This document shows positions 40,179 to 49,228 of a stretch of DNA of 64,000 nt, in pieces. Positions within the stretch are counted from its first letter, which is position 1; the number at the start of each line of letters is the position of its first letter. Source of the DNA: Desulfosarcina alkanivorans (GTDB lineage Bacteria; Desulfobacterota; Desulfobacteria; Desulfobacterales; Desulfosarcinaceae). The stretch lies in NCBI RefSeq assembly GCF_009688945.1, contig NZ_AP021874.1, forward strand, positions 4,588,001 to 4,652,000, read 5' to 3'. The notes below the pieces were generated by a model that saw nothing but the letters and a program-made list of their open reading frames with translations, had not been told where the DNA came from and ran no database searches. The translations under genes and the position numbers were made by a program.

Positions 40179-41552
40179 ATGAACCATAAAATCGTCGTCG
40201 TCGATGATGATCGGGACTATCTGGACGTTTTGGGGAGGAAGCTGGCCGACATCGGTTTCCATCGGGTCCGGCTGGAAGACAGTTCCGTCAGGTTGGCTCA
40301 AGAAGTAAAGGCAGGCCTGTCTTTTGATCTGGCCCTCATCGACATGACCATGCCGGACGTAGACGGCATGGCCCTGCTGGAAACGATCAAGACCCATTCA
40401 CCGTCCACCGAATGTATCATGGTAACGGCCATCAACGAAGCAAGAATCGCCGTAGAGTGTCTGAACAAAGGGGCCTATGACTATCTGGTCAAACCTGTGG
40501 CCACGGAGGACCTGGCCCTGGCCATCAAACGGACGCTCGAACGGAAGCGGCTTCTCGACCTCCTGGATCTCGAGAAGCGCGACGATCTGCCCACCCTTGA
40601 AAACGAAGCCCCCTTTCTGCCGATCATTACCCAGTCTAAAAAAGTCCTGCGCATCCTCAAGGAGGCGGAGCTGCATGCCTCCAGCCTGGTGCCCGTATTG
40701 ATCACCGGCGAAAGCGGCACGGGTAAAGAACTGCTGGCGAGGGCCATTCACGGCGCCAGCCATCGCGCACAACATCCATTTACCCCAATCAATATGGCGT
40801 CACTGACCAGTTCCCTCTTCGAAGCGGAGTTTTTCGGACATACCAAAGGCGCCTTTACCGGGGCCGAAAGCGGGCGGGTCGGCTACCTGGAATACACGAA
40901 CAAGGGAACCTTGTTTCTGGACGAAATCGGAGACTTGCCCTTGTCCCTCCAGGGCAAATTGCTGCGGGTGCTCCAGGATGGGGATTTTTCCAAACTCGGA
41001 TCGAGCACCCGTCAAAAGGTGGATCTTCGATTCATCGCGGCGACCAACGAGAACCTGGAGCAGATGATCGCCAAAAAGCGTTTTCGAAAAGACCTTTACT
41101 ACCGCATTCGGGGCGGCTGGCTCCATCTTCCGCCGCTGCGCGAGCGTCAGGAAGACATTTTTTTACTGACGCGCAAGTTCTTGGAAAAATACTACGATGT
41201 GAACAGGGATGGATTTATCGAAAAAAGCGCATTGACCCTGTTGATGCACTATTCCTACCCTGGCAACATCCGGGAGCTGAAATCCATACTCCAGTCGGCG
41301 GTCAACCTGGCCCGTGGCGAAGCGATCCGGGAGTCCCACCTGCCGGCGCATATCAGCGCCTCCCTGAAGGATTGTGCGGAAGAAAACACCCTGACGGCGA
41401 GTTCGCCGATCAAACCCCTGAGTGAAGTGGAAAAAAATCACATTTCGGATGCATACCGGCAAACGGGGAAAAACAAATCCAAGACGGCCCGGCTGCTGGG
41501 CATTGGCCTGAATACCTTGCGGCGCAAGCTGGTGCGCTATGAGATCCAATGA
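40179..41552 (+). CDS. NtrC-family response regulator (sigma-54 activator)
   Basis: A 457-residue two-component activator. The receiver domain has acidic VVDDDRDY, Asp55 in ALIDMTMPDVDG, and Lys in YDYLVKPVA. The AAA+ domain has Walker A TGESGTGKE (about 177-185), a canonical GAFTGA (224-229), Walker B TLFLDE and YPGNIRELKSILQSA. The HTH is NKSKTARLLGIGLNTLRRKL. It begins at ATG 40179 after AATGGAGAGGG. It is divergent to the metF-hdrA operon, whose promoter is sigma-54 type, so it is the likely activator. The partner kinase is not in the window. Confidence 0.92.
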   Translation: MNHKIVVVDDDRDYLDVLGRKLADIGFHRVRLEDSSVRLAQEVKAGLSFDLALIDMTMPDVDGMALLETIKTHSPSTECIMVTAINEARIAVECLNKGAYDYLVKPVATEDLALAIKRTLERKRLLDLLDLEKRDDLPTLENEAPFLPIITQSKKVLRILKEAELHASSLVPVLITGESGTGKELLARAIHGASHRAQHPFTPINMASLTSSLFEAEFFGHTKGAFTGAESGRVGYLEYTNKGTLFLDEIGDLPLSLQGKLLRVLQDGDFSKLGSSTRQKVDLRFIAATNENLEQMIAKKRFRKDLYYRIRGGWLHLPPLRERQEDIFLLTRKFLEKYYDVNRDGFIEKSALTLLMHYSYPGNIRELKSILQSAVNLARGEAIRESHLPAHISASLKDCAEENTLTASSPIKPLSEVEKNHISDAYRQTGKNKSKTARLLGIGLNTLRRKLVRYEIQ

Positions 41553-41570
41553 TGGAATTCATCCGGATTT

Positions 41571-41609
41571 GCATCGCCGGTGATGTCGGAGTTGACCGGC
41601 AGCCGATGC
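41571..41609. terminator. Hairpin between convergent genes
   Basis: GCATCG-CCGGT (41571-41581) pairs with ACCGG and CGATGC (41595-41609) with a small bulge. It lies between the convergent activator and permease genes, so it could serve either strand. There is no strong T run. Confidence 0.4.
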
Positions 41610-41655
41610 ATCCCGGCCGAGCCGTCACGTTTTCCCTGCGAAAAAACCGGGGCCG

Positions 41656-42577
41656 TCACCGCTCTCCCCGACGATAAGGTTCTGCCAGCATGGCAGGCGC
41701 GTTGAGACGGCGGCTGTCACGCAGACCGCCGACCAGCAGCACCATCAAGGTCGCCATATAGGGCAGCATGGCTAAAAAATTGGGAGAGATGCCCAGCGGC
41801 TGGAGCAGGTACTGAAGCACAAAAATTCCGCCGAAGAGAAAAGCGCCCACTATGGCCCGCATGGGGTTCCACAGCGCAAAGATGGTCAGGGCGATAACGA
41901 TCCAGCCGCGGCCGGCCGTCATTCCCTCTATCCATGACTTGCTATAGGAAATAGAGAGGTGGGCACCCGCCATGGCATAAAAGCCCCCCCCCGATGATGA
42001 CGGCGAAATAACGAATCCGCGAAACGTTGACGCCCTGGGTTTCCGTGGCTTTGGGGTTCTCGCCGGTTGAACGGATGCGGATTCCCAGCAGGGTATGTTC
42101 CAGCACAAACCATGCGCCCACAGCCAGAAGCACCGCCAGATATAAAAACGGGCTTTGATTGAAAAACAAGGGACCCACCACCGGTATGTCCGCAAGAAAA
42201 GGAATGGGCACCGCGTTGATTTTTATGGCCAGGGGCTTTCCCACGTAGGGTTTGCCCAACACGCCGGAGATTCCCAGGCCGAGCATGGTCAGCGCCAGTC
42301 CGGAGACCACCTGATTGGATTGAAGGGTCACCGACGCAAAGGCATGTATAATGGAAATCAGCATCCCCGCAAGAATGGCCACGCACAGCCCGAGCCATGG
42401 ATTTCCCGTATGATGGGTGACGATAAAAGCCGCCACGGCACCCACGGCCATCACCCCTTCCACGCCAAGATTGAGAATGCCGGATCGCTCACAGATAATC
42501 TCACCAACGGTGCCGAGCAACAGCGGGGTACCGGCAACCAATGTGCGATGAGCCACAGAAAAGATCACCTCATCCAT
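41656..42577 (-). pseudogene. Nucleoside-type ABC transporter permease (YufQ/NupQ-like), frameshifted
   Basis: The gene starts MDEVIFSVAHRTLVAGTPLLLGTVGEIICERSGILNLGVEG (ATG 42577) and matches BMP/Nup-family permeases. After RIRYFAVIIGGG the frame is lost at a run of nine C on the plus strand (41984-41992; nine G on the coding strand) and stops at 41942. The expected continuation (FYAMAGAHLSISYSKSWIEGMTAGRGWIVIALTIFALWNPMRA) lies in the next frame to 41656. With eight G the gene would be intact at about 306 residues. Sequencing error, phase variation or real inactivation are all possible. It overlaps the companion permease by 8 bp. Confidence 0.8.
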
Positions 42578-43664
42578 GGATTAGACCCTTTCCGCCAAAG
42601 AGGACACGAACCTTGTTTTTGGTGAAAAAATCACCCGTGATCAGAAAAATCAGCAGGGTTCCATTGAAAATGTCAACGGTCGCCGCAGGCAGTCCGAGGG
42701 AAATTTGAATGGCGTCGCCGCCAACCAGGATGCCGGCAAAAAAGATGCCCGAAAAAATCGTATAAATCGGGTTGAGCTTGGCCAGCCAGGCCACAATGAT
42801 GGCCGTGAAACCGTAACCGGATGAAATCGAGTCCGGATAGCTCAGATAATGATGAATACCGGCGACCTCCCCGACACCGGCCAAGCCGGCCATGCCGCCG
42901 CTGAGAACCATGATGAGCATGGTCGTTCGGCTGAAATCGATGCCCGCATATTTGGCCGCGTCAGGATTTTCACCAATGACCCGCACCTCATATCCGAACC
43001 GGGTCTTGTAAATGACAATGGTCAGCACCACAACGGCGACCACGGCCAACAGCAGCGTGGGGACATGAATCCGGGAACCGGGAATCAGAGACAGGATGGC
43101 CGATGCCGGAAGATCGTCGGTATAGGGAAAGCCGAATTTTTTGGGACTTTTCCATGGACCGACGATCAGCAGCGTCAGAAATTCAGCGCAGATGTAGTTG
43201 AGCATCAGGGTAGAAATGACCTCGTTGATGGCGAAACGGAGCTTGAGGATGGCCGGAATCAGGCCCCATAGCGCGCCGCCGATAAATCCGGCCAGAAACA
43301 TCAAGGGAACGATCAGCGGTGCGGGCAATGCCGGCCCCCAGTTCAACCCCACCCAGGTACCGAAGATGGCGCCCATAAGCAGCTGACTCTCGGCTCCGAT
43401 GTTCCAGAATTTCGCCTTGAACACCAGGGCAAGTCCGCCGCCGATCAGAATGAGCGGAATGGACTTGGTAATGGTCTCTTTAAATCCGTAGATGCTGCCG
43501 AAAGAGCCACTGAATATTTTCTTGAATGCAAACAATGGATTGACGCCGCATAACAGAAAAATGAACCCGATCACCACCATTCCGGCGGCCAGCGCGAGAA
43601 CCAGCGTCAAAAAAGAGCCGACTGCGGATATCTGTTCCCGGTCCGAGACTTTAAAGTGAAGCAT
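42570..43664 (-). CDS. Nucleoside-type ABC transporter permease (YufP/NupP-like)
   Basis: A 364-residue inner-membrane protein with 9-10 hydrophobic segments and the motifs of the BMP/Nup (branched-chain type 2) permeases: KETITKSIPLILIGGGLALVFKAKFWNIGAESQLLMGAIFG, LRFAINEVISTLMLNYI and RVIGENPDAAKYAGID. It forms a heterodimer with the downstream permease and works with the ATPase encoded upstream (14-bp overlap). Likely substrates are purine or other nucleosides, by analogy with the family. Confidence 0.9.
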   Translation of the reverse strand: MLHFKVSDREQISAVGSFLTLVLALAAGMVVIGFIFLLCGVNPLFAFKKIFSGSFGSIYGFKETITKSIPLILIGGGLALVFKAKFWNIGAESQLLMGAIFGTWVGLNWGPALPAPLIVPLMFLAGFIGGALWGLIPAILKLRFAINEVISTLMLNYICAEFLTLLIVGPWKSPKKFGFPYTDDLPASAILSLIPGSRIHVPTLLLAVVAVVVLTIVIYKTRFGYEVRVIGENPDAAKYAGIDFSRTTMLIMVLSGGMAGLAGVGEVAGIHHYLSYPDSISSGYGFTAIIVAWLAKLNPIYTIFSGIFFAGILVGGDAIQISLGLPAATVDIFNGTLLIFLITGDFFTKNKVRVLFGGKGLIHG

Positions 43665-45195
43665 CCGCCCCGTCTCCTGTCTTTATTTTCTTGGTACCGG
43701 CCATCATTAGTCCGATATCCGCGATCCGGGGATCATCCGACTCCAGAATTCCCATGAATCGCCCTTGAAATATGACGGCAATCCGGTCGCAAAGCTCAAA
43801 AATTTCGTCCAGGTCTTCGGACACCAGCAAAACAGCCCCACCATCCGACCGACGCTTGAGAAGCTGGTTGCGCAGATACTCCGTGGCCCCCACATCCAGA
43901 CCGTAGGTCGGGTGGGAGGCGACCAGCAAATCCGGTTTGTCGGAAATCTCTCGGCCAAGGATCAATTTTTGGATATTGCCGCCGGAAAGGTTTTTGGTCT
44001 GTACATTGATAGACGGCGTCGCCACCTGAAAATCTTTGATCAGCTGTTGAGCGTGCGCCCTGATTCGCCCGTAGGCAAGAAAAGCCCGCCGTGAAAATTT
44101 TTTCTGATGGTGTTGTTTAAGGATTGCGTTTTCGTATAAGAAGAGATTCGGTGCGATGCCAAATCGAATTCGTTCCTCCGGTACATGGGAAACACCATTA
44201 TTGTGTATCTTTCGAGGACTCTCGTTGGTGATATCGATGTCATTGATCCGAATGCGGCCCTGCCGGACGAGCCGCAATCCGGTGATGGCCTCTACCAGCT
44301 CGCGCTGGCCGTTGCCGGAAACGCCGGCGATGCCAAAAATCTCATTTCTGTAAATCTGGAAAGAGATGCCGTTTACGACCTGGTACCCTTTGTCGCCATC
44401 GACCTTGACGTCTTCCACATCCAGCACTTTCTGAAGCCTCGGCATCTTCTCTCTCGAAAAAGAAAAAACAACATCCCGTCCGATCATCATACGGGCCAGA
44501 GAGCGATTGTCTAAGGAGTCGGTGTCCGAATGTCCCTCGACCCGCCCCTTTCGAAGAACGGTCACCCGGTCGCACAATTTCTTGATCTCATCCAGCTTGT
44601 GACTGATGAGAATAATCATCTGTCCGTCATTTTTCATTTTCTCCAGAATTTCAAAAAAATCCCGGGTCTCCTGAGGGGTAAGGACTGATGTGGGTTCATC
44701 AAGAATGAGCAGACCGGCACCGTTCACGAGCGCCTTGATGATCTCCACCCGTTGCTGTTCGCCCGCGGACAGCTGCCATATTTTTTTATCCGGATCGATG
44801 TTGAAATTGAACTTTTCCGAGAAGGAAACAATGCGCTGCCGAATTTTTTTCCCCGGGAACAGCGCGGGTGAATGAGAATAACCAAGGGCGATATTTTCTA
44901 TGACCGAGTGGTTTTGGATCAGCATGAAATGCTGATGCACCATGCCGATGCCGTGGTCGATGGACGCCCTTGGAGAATCGATTGAAACCGGGCGGCCATT
45001 AATTCGGATCTCTCCGCCGTCAGGCTGGTAAATACCATAAAGAATATTCATCAGAGTGGTTTTACCAGCACCGTTTTCCCCCAGCAAACCCAGAATTTCG
45101 CCGGATGAAATCTTCAGGTTGATGCCGTCGTTGGCCCGAACGCCATGAAATGACTTCGATATATCTATCATTTCAAGCGTTTCTATTGTTTTCAT
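43651..45195 (-). CDS. Nucleoside-type ABC transporter ATP-binding protein (double NBD)
   Basis: A 514-residue ATPase with two fused nucleotide-binding domains, as in YufO/RbsA-type importers. The first has Walker A GLLGENGAGKTTLMNILYG, signature LSAGEQQRVEIIKAL and LLILDEPTSVL. The second (from about residue 255) has GVSGNGQRELVEAI in place of a standard Walker A, and the signature LSGGNIQKLILGRE. Degeneracy of the second site is typical of this family. It is encoded between the binding protein (143 bp upstream) and the permeases. Confidence 0.92.
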   Translation of the reverse strand: MKTIETLEMIDISKSFHGVRANDGINLKISSGEILGLLGENGAGKTTLMNILYGIYQPDGGEIRINGRPVSIDSPRASIDHGIGMVHQHFMLIQNHSVIENIALGYSHSPALFPGKKIRQRIVSFSEKFNFNIDPDKKIWQLSAGEQQRVEIIKALVNGAGLLILDEPTSVLTPQETRDFFEILEKMKNDGQMIILISHKLDEIKKLCDRVTVLRKGRVEGHSDTDSLDNRSLARMMIGRDVVFSFSREKMPRLQKVLDVEDVKVDGDKGYQVVNGISFQIYRNEIFGIAGVSGNGQRELVEAITGLRLVRQGRIRINDIDITNESPRKIHNNGVSHVPEERIRFGIAPNLFLYENAILKQHHQKKFSRRAFLAYGRIRAHAQQLIKDFQVATPSINVQTKNLSGGNIQKLILGREISDKPDLLVASHPTYGLDVGATEYLRNQLLKRRSDGGAVLLVSEDLDEIFELCDRIAVIFQGRFMGILESDDPRIADIGLMMAGTKKIKTGDGADASL

Positions 45196-45281
45196 AATAT
45201 CCTTGTTCCGATCATGAATGCAGCAACCACGAACGATGCAGCCATGCGGGCGTAAAGGTGCAGAAACCAGAGCCCTAAAAC

Positions 45282-45319
45282 AAAGGGGGAGCCGGATGCC
45301 AAGCCCCCAGCCCCCCTTT
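45282..45319 (-). terminator. Hairpin between the binding-protein and ATPase genes
   Basis: AAAGGGGG (45282-45289) pairs with CCCCCTTT (45312-45319). On the minus strand the stem is followed by TTTTAGGG. Placed after the binding-protein gene it probably reduces read-through so that the binding protein is made in excess. Confidence 0.5.
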
Positions 45320-45338
45320 TATGGTCATGATAAGAAGA

Positions 45339-46517
45339 CTATTTAGGAATACTGCCGACAACGTTGTCAACATAATACATGATGCTCAACAGGTCACCTT
45401 TTGATGCCGTTTCCCCGGCTTTGATCTGCAGTTTTCCGGTATTATCTGAAATGGGCCCCATGTATGGATCGAACACATCGGTACCTTTTTTCATCTGTTC
45501 ATAGCGTTTAAAAACCAGCTCGTAGACAGACAGATTGCCCAAATCCTTGGTTTCAACGGAAACGGTTTTCAACGCATCGACAAACTTGGCGTTTATCGGC
45601 TCATCGAAAGATCCGCCAAGAATGGCAGCCTTTTCGGCAACCAGCCACCATTGATCATCACTTTTCCAGGTGCCGTCATAAAGGTCCTTGAGGATTTTTT
45701 CATACATGACCCCCCAGTCGACCAATTGCCCGGACACCACCGAGTCCTTTCCATAAGGCTGCATGGGGCTGTAATGGCTGAAGGTGAAGATCTGTTTGCC
45801 TTTTTCGGTGTGCTCCTGGCCAACCTCGATAACTGCCGGCGTGTCTTCGGTAAACGCCAGGGAATCGCAGCCCTCTGCGATTAATGCCTCGGCCGCCTCC
45901 CTGGCTTTATCGGGCCCATACCAGGCGTAAGTCCATCGTACGTGAACCTCGGCCTTGGGATTCACCGCCTTGATTCCCAGCGCAAACGCATTGATATGTC
46001 GTACCAGCTCGGGAATGGGGAAAGCGGCCACATAACCGATTTTATTGCTTTTGGTCAGTCCGCCGGCCATCAGCCCGTTCAGGTAGTAAGTCTGGTAGAG
46101 GTCGGCAAAATAGGTGCCCACATTCTTGGTTTGCTTGAAGCCGGAGCAATGCATGAAATGCTTGTCGGGATATTTTATCCCCGCTTTAATCGTGTCATCC
46201 ATGTACCCAAAACTGGTCGTGAAGACCACATCGCATTTTTCTTCTTGAATAAACCGATCGATAATCCTTGCGGAATCCGCTTCGGCCACAGACTCGATAA
46301 AAACGGTATTCAGCCAGGGCAGCTTTTTTTCCGCATATTTCCGACCCACGTCATGGGCGTGGGACCAGCCGTAGTCGCCAACAGGACCGACGTAAACGAA
46401 GCCGGCTTTGAGCTTTTTTTCTGCAGACACGGCTGAACCTGCGGTAAAAAAAGCCAGCAGAATGGCTACGCTGATTGCCCAGATAAAAGATTTTCTCCAG
46501 ATTGCCCCCCCTGTCAT
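45339..46517 (-). CDS. BMP-family ABC transporter substrate-binding protein
   Basis: A 392-residue periplasmic protein with a signal peptide (KSFIWAISVAILLAFFTAGSAVSA) and BMP (basic membrane protein/PnrA/Med) features: KAGFVYVGPVGDYGWSHAHDVGRK, CDVVFTTSFGYMDDTIKAG, YPDKHFMHCSG, GLTKSNKIGYVAAFPIPELVRHINAFALG. Members bind nucleosides. It heads the importer operon; the ATG at 46517 follows GGAGGAGC. Confidence 0.92.
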   Translation of the reverse strand: MTGGAIWRKSFIWAISVAILLAFFTAGSAVSAEKKLKAGFVYVGPVGDYGWSHAHDVGRKYAEKKLPWLNTVFIESVAEADSARIIDRFIQEEKCDVVFTTSFGYMDDTIKAGIKYPDKHFMHCSGFKQTKNVGTYFADLYQTYYLNGLMAGGLTKSNKIGYVAAFPIPELVRHINAFALGIKAVNPKAEVHVRWTYAWYGPDKAREAAEALIAEGCDSLAFTEDTPAVIEVGQEHTEKGKQIFTFSHYSPMQPYGKDSVVSGQLVDWGVMYEKILKDLYDGTWKSDDQWWLVAEKAAILGGSFDEPINAKFVDALKTVSVETKDLGNLSVYELVFKRYEQMKKGTDVFDPYMGPISDNTGKLQIKAGETASKGDLLSIMYYVDNVVGSIPK

Positions 46518-46862
46518 ATGCTCCTCCTTTTCTTGACAACGAATGGTTCTTGTTCTAATGGATTAAATATGTAACCCTTTTTTCTACGATGATACCAATC
46601 GTTAAGTCAACAGCCAAGTTCTTACCTCTTGTCCAACAGGTTTCAAACTTTTAATTTCGCCAGATCCTCGACATCCCGTCTTTCATGTAAGAAATATTCT
46701 TATTTTTTCAAGACGCTGGCTTTGTTATTGACATTGGTTTTGTGTTGTGCGTTTTTAACAAACTCGGATTTACATGGACGATCGACTTGAACCAATCTTT
46801 AATCGCGTTTGCCTTGTTCCTTGTATAAAAAGGACCAGACAGCCTCGGCAGCAGGAGGAAAC
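46518..46862. other. Divergent intergenic region between BMP and oadG
   Basis: AT-rich, with no gene seen. CTGGCTTTGTTATTGA (46716-46731) has TGGC and TTGA at sigma-54 spacing but a poor -24 box, and TTGACA overlaps it; neither is convincing. The oadG ribosome site AGGAGG lies at the end. Confidence 0.35.
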
Positions 46863-47273
46863 ATGTACGGGATTGCAGCTATTCAACAGGCCAACGGGTG
46901 GGCGATGGCCGGCGCAGGCGCCGGTATCGTTCTCATCGGTCTGGGCGTATTGTCTTTTCTCATTTCGATGATTCCCCGCCTAACCGGTTTTTTCGAAGAA
47001 AAAGCCCAGCCTCCGGTGGAACCCGAGGCAAAGGAGAGCCGACCAAAAGCGATCATTCCTGAAAAAATGCCTGAAGACATCGACGCCGCATCGACGATCT
47101 ATGTGTCCTTGACCAAGGAATTGGGTGAATCGTTTACGTTGATCGATCTGCACAGAAAATCAAAGGAACTCGGGATTCCACACCCCCATTTGTCTATCAA
47201 TCGATTCAGAGACGCCGGGATACTCGTCTCTGCCGGTGAGGGACGCTTCACCTGGAAATCCAAATCCGAATAA
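46863..47273 (+). CDS. OadG-family gamma subunit of a sodium-pumping decarboxylase
   Basis: A 136-residue protein with one N-terminal membrane segment (AGAGAGIVLIGLGVLSFLISMIPRL), typical of OadG, followed by a Pro/Glu-rich linker and a C-terminal winged-helix-like segment (LIDLHRKSKELGIPHPHLSINRFRDAGILVSAG). OadG anchors and assembles biotin-dependent decarboxylase pumps. ATG 46863 follows GCAGGAGGAAAC. oadB follows after 17 bp. No alpha subunit or biotin carrier is present in the window. Confidence 0.75.
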   Translation: MYGIAAIQQANGWAMAGAGAGIVLIGLGVLSFLISMIPRLTGFFEEKAQPPVEPEAKESRPKAIIPEKMPEDIDAASTIYVSLTKELGESFTLIDLHRKSKELGIPHPHLSINRFRDAGILVSAGEGRFTWKSKSE

Positions 47274-47290
47274 ACGACAAGGACCTAAAA

Positions 47291-48418
47291 ATGGATCTGT
47301 TACTGCAGTTTCTCACCAACACCGGGTACTATCTGGCCGATTACCGGCACTTTCTAATGTGGGCCGTGGGCCTCTTTTTTGTCTATCTGGCAATCGCCAA
47401 GCAATACGAACCGCTCCTGCTGCTGCCCATCGGCTTCGGTGTTCTGGTGGGCAACGTTCCCTTTTTCAAAGGGTTCGGGCTGGGCATATATGAACCGAAC
47501 AGTGTTCTTCATTATCTTTATTTTGGGGTCACCTCAGGTGTTTATCCCTCCATCGTTTTTCTGGGTCTGGGTGCCATGACCGATTTTTCATCCCTGTTGG
47601 CACGTCCGAAATTGATGCTGCTCGGTGCCGCCGCGCAGATGGGCATCTTTTTTACCCTGCTCAGCGCCCTGGCCCTTGGCTTTTTACCCAAAGAGGCCGC
47701 CTCCATAGCCATTATCGGGGGTGCTGATGGTCCGACATCCATCTTCTTGACCGCGAAACTGGCCCCGCACCTGATCGGCCCCATTGCCATTGCCGCATAT
47801 TCTTACATGGCCTTGATCCCCATCATTCAACCTCCAATCATGAAATTGCTCACGACCAAGCAGGAGCGATTGATCCACATGCCTGACCCGAGGCCGGTTT
47901 CCCGAAAAGAACTTTTGGTTTTTCCCGTGATCGGACTATTCCTTTGCTGCTTTCTCGCACCGGCCTCCATCCCCTTGTTAGGAACTTTCTTTTTCGGCAA
48001 CCTGATGAAGGTAAGTGGCGTTGTCGACCGGCTTGCCCAGACAGCCCGGACCGCAATTATCGACACTGCCACCATCTTTTTGGGATTCACCGTCGGAGCC
48101 AGTACCCAGGCAGATGTTTTTCTCACCACGAAATCCGTTGGTATTTTTGTTCTCGGAGCCGTGGCCTTCAGCATTGCGACAGCCTCGGGCCTTCTTTTCG
48201 CCAAAGTCATGAACCTGTTCTCCAAAGAGAAAATAAACCCCCTGCTCGGGGCTTCCGGCGTTTCCGCCGTTCCTGGTTCCGCAAGAGAAGTTCATTTAAT
48301 GGGCCAAAAAGAAGATCCATCAAACTACCTGTTGATGCATGCGATGGCCTGCAACTCTTCCGGGGTGATCGGGTCAGCTATCTGTGCCGGCATTCTCTGG
48401 AGTTTTAATGTGGGATAG
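47291..48418 (+). CDS. oadB: Sodium-translocating decarboxylase beta subunit (OadB/GcdB/MmdB family)
   Basis: A 375-residue membrane protein of the beta-subunit family that couples decarboxylation of a biotin-bound carboxyl group to Na+ export. It has conserved motifs: FLGLGAMTDFSSLLARPK, ASIAIIGGADGPTSIFL (with the Na+-binding Asp), IQPPIMKLLTTKQER and a C-terminal LMHAMACNSSGVIGSAICAG. It follows oadG directly. The substrate (oxaloacetate, methylmalonyl-CoA or glutaconyl-CoA) depends on an alpha subunit encoded elsewhere; methylmalonyl-CoA would suit propionate metabolism in this type of organism (inference). Confidence 0.93.
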   Translation: MDLLLQFLTNTGYYLADYRHFLMWAVGLFFVYLAIAKQYEPLLLLPIGFGVLVGNVPFFKGFGLGIYEPNSVLHYLYFGVTSGVYPSIVFLGLGAMTDFSSLLARPKLMLLGAAAQMGIFFTLLSALALGFLPKEAASIAIIGGADGPTSIFLTAKLAPHLIGPIAIAAYSYMALIPIIQPPIMKLLTTKQERLIHMPDPRPVSRKELLVFPVIGLFLCCFLAPASIPLLGTFFFGNLMKVSGVVDRLAQTARTAIIDTATIFLGFTVGASTQADVFLTTKSVGIFVLGAVAFSIATASGLLFAKVMNLFSKEKINPLLGASGVSAVPGSAREVHLMGQKEDPSNYLLMHAMACNSSGVIGSAICAGILWSFNVG

Positions 48419-48441
48419 CCTCTCTTTCGAGGCCTGACCCA

Positions 48442-48484
48442 ATACAAATGCCGGTGTATGAATGACATACACCGGCATTTGTAT
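48442..48484 (+). terminator. Long perfect hairpin terminator after oadB
   Basis: A 19-bp perfect stem (48442-48460 with 48466-48484) has the 5-nt loop AATGA. It lies 24 bp after the oadB stop; the descending arm ends CATTTGTAT rather than in a long T run. Confidence 0.65.
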
Positions 48485-48668
48485 GTGCGGATTTTCAGGA
48501 CACGCTTTTTTCTTGACCGCCCGGTTTTACCTGTGCCATGCTTCTTTCATCATTGAAATGGACCGGCAGACTCAACGCGCCTTTTCCAAACGCTTTTCCT
48601 CCTGCATAGACCACCGTCAGCCTCCCGCCGCTTTCATTTCTGACCAAATATCATAAATGGAGGTCGCC

Positions 48669-48977
48669 ATGATCGCAAAAATTATTATCAAAAGACGTTT
48701 CGTCAAAGAGAACACACCACAAATTCTTTCTCTGCTCAATAAAATCCGATCGATCGCCATGAATCAAACAGGCTATATTTCAGGTGAGACGTTGATGCAA
48801 TCTGATTTTCCGGAAAATCTTGCTGTCATCTGCACGTGGCAAAAGATGAAGGATTGGGAGGCATGGAAGAACAGTGAAGAACGTAAAACATATGAGGCGA
48901 TGCTGGAAATCTACCAGACACGACCCACACAGTATGAAGAATATCTTCTCGGAACGTCATTTCATAATGACCAATGA
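48669..48977 (+). CDS. ABM-domain (antibiotic biosynthesis monooxygenase fold) protein
   Basis: A 102-residue ferredoxin-fold protein: MIAKIIIKRRFVKENTPQILSLLNKIRSIAMNQTGYISGETLM, then ICTWQKMKDWEAWKNSEERKTYEAML. The pattern of a beta strand, a helix with two-residue polar spacing, GYISGE and W..W fits ABM/heme-degrading-like small oxygenases or stress proteins. ATG 48669 is chosen because GGAGG lies 5 nt upstream; ATG 48657 lies before it. It stands alone, with no partner gene. The role is unknown. Confidence 0.7.
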   Translation: MIAKIIIKRRFVKENTPQILSLLNKIRSIAMNQTGYISGETLMQSDFPENLAVICTWQKMKDWEAWKNSEERKTYEAMLEIYQTRPTQYEEYLLGTSFHNDQ

Positions 48978-49228
48978 GCGTTTCCATTTCCGGCAACCGG
49001 GTCACCTCGGGTGAAGATACGTTTATACTATATGGATTGGACTGCTGCCTACAGGAGAGAGCCAACCAAAAAACAGCGAGATCGTATGATTCGGGAAGCG
49101 AAATCCAGAACGTTACCGCTTTTCGTTGGAATCTATGCGGATACGTTAAAATAACGTAACAAAACAGACAGTTAAAAACAAGTCGCTGAGGTCCTTATTT
49201 TTTAACGATTTTAACCCGGCCAATATCA

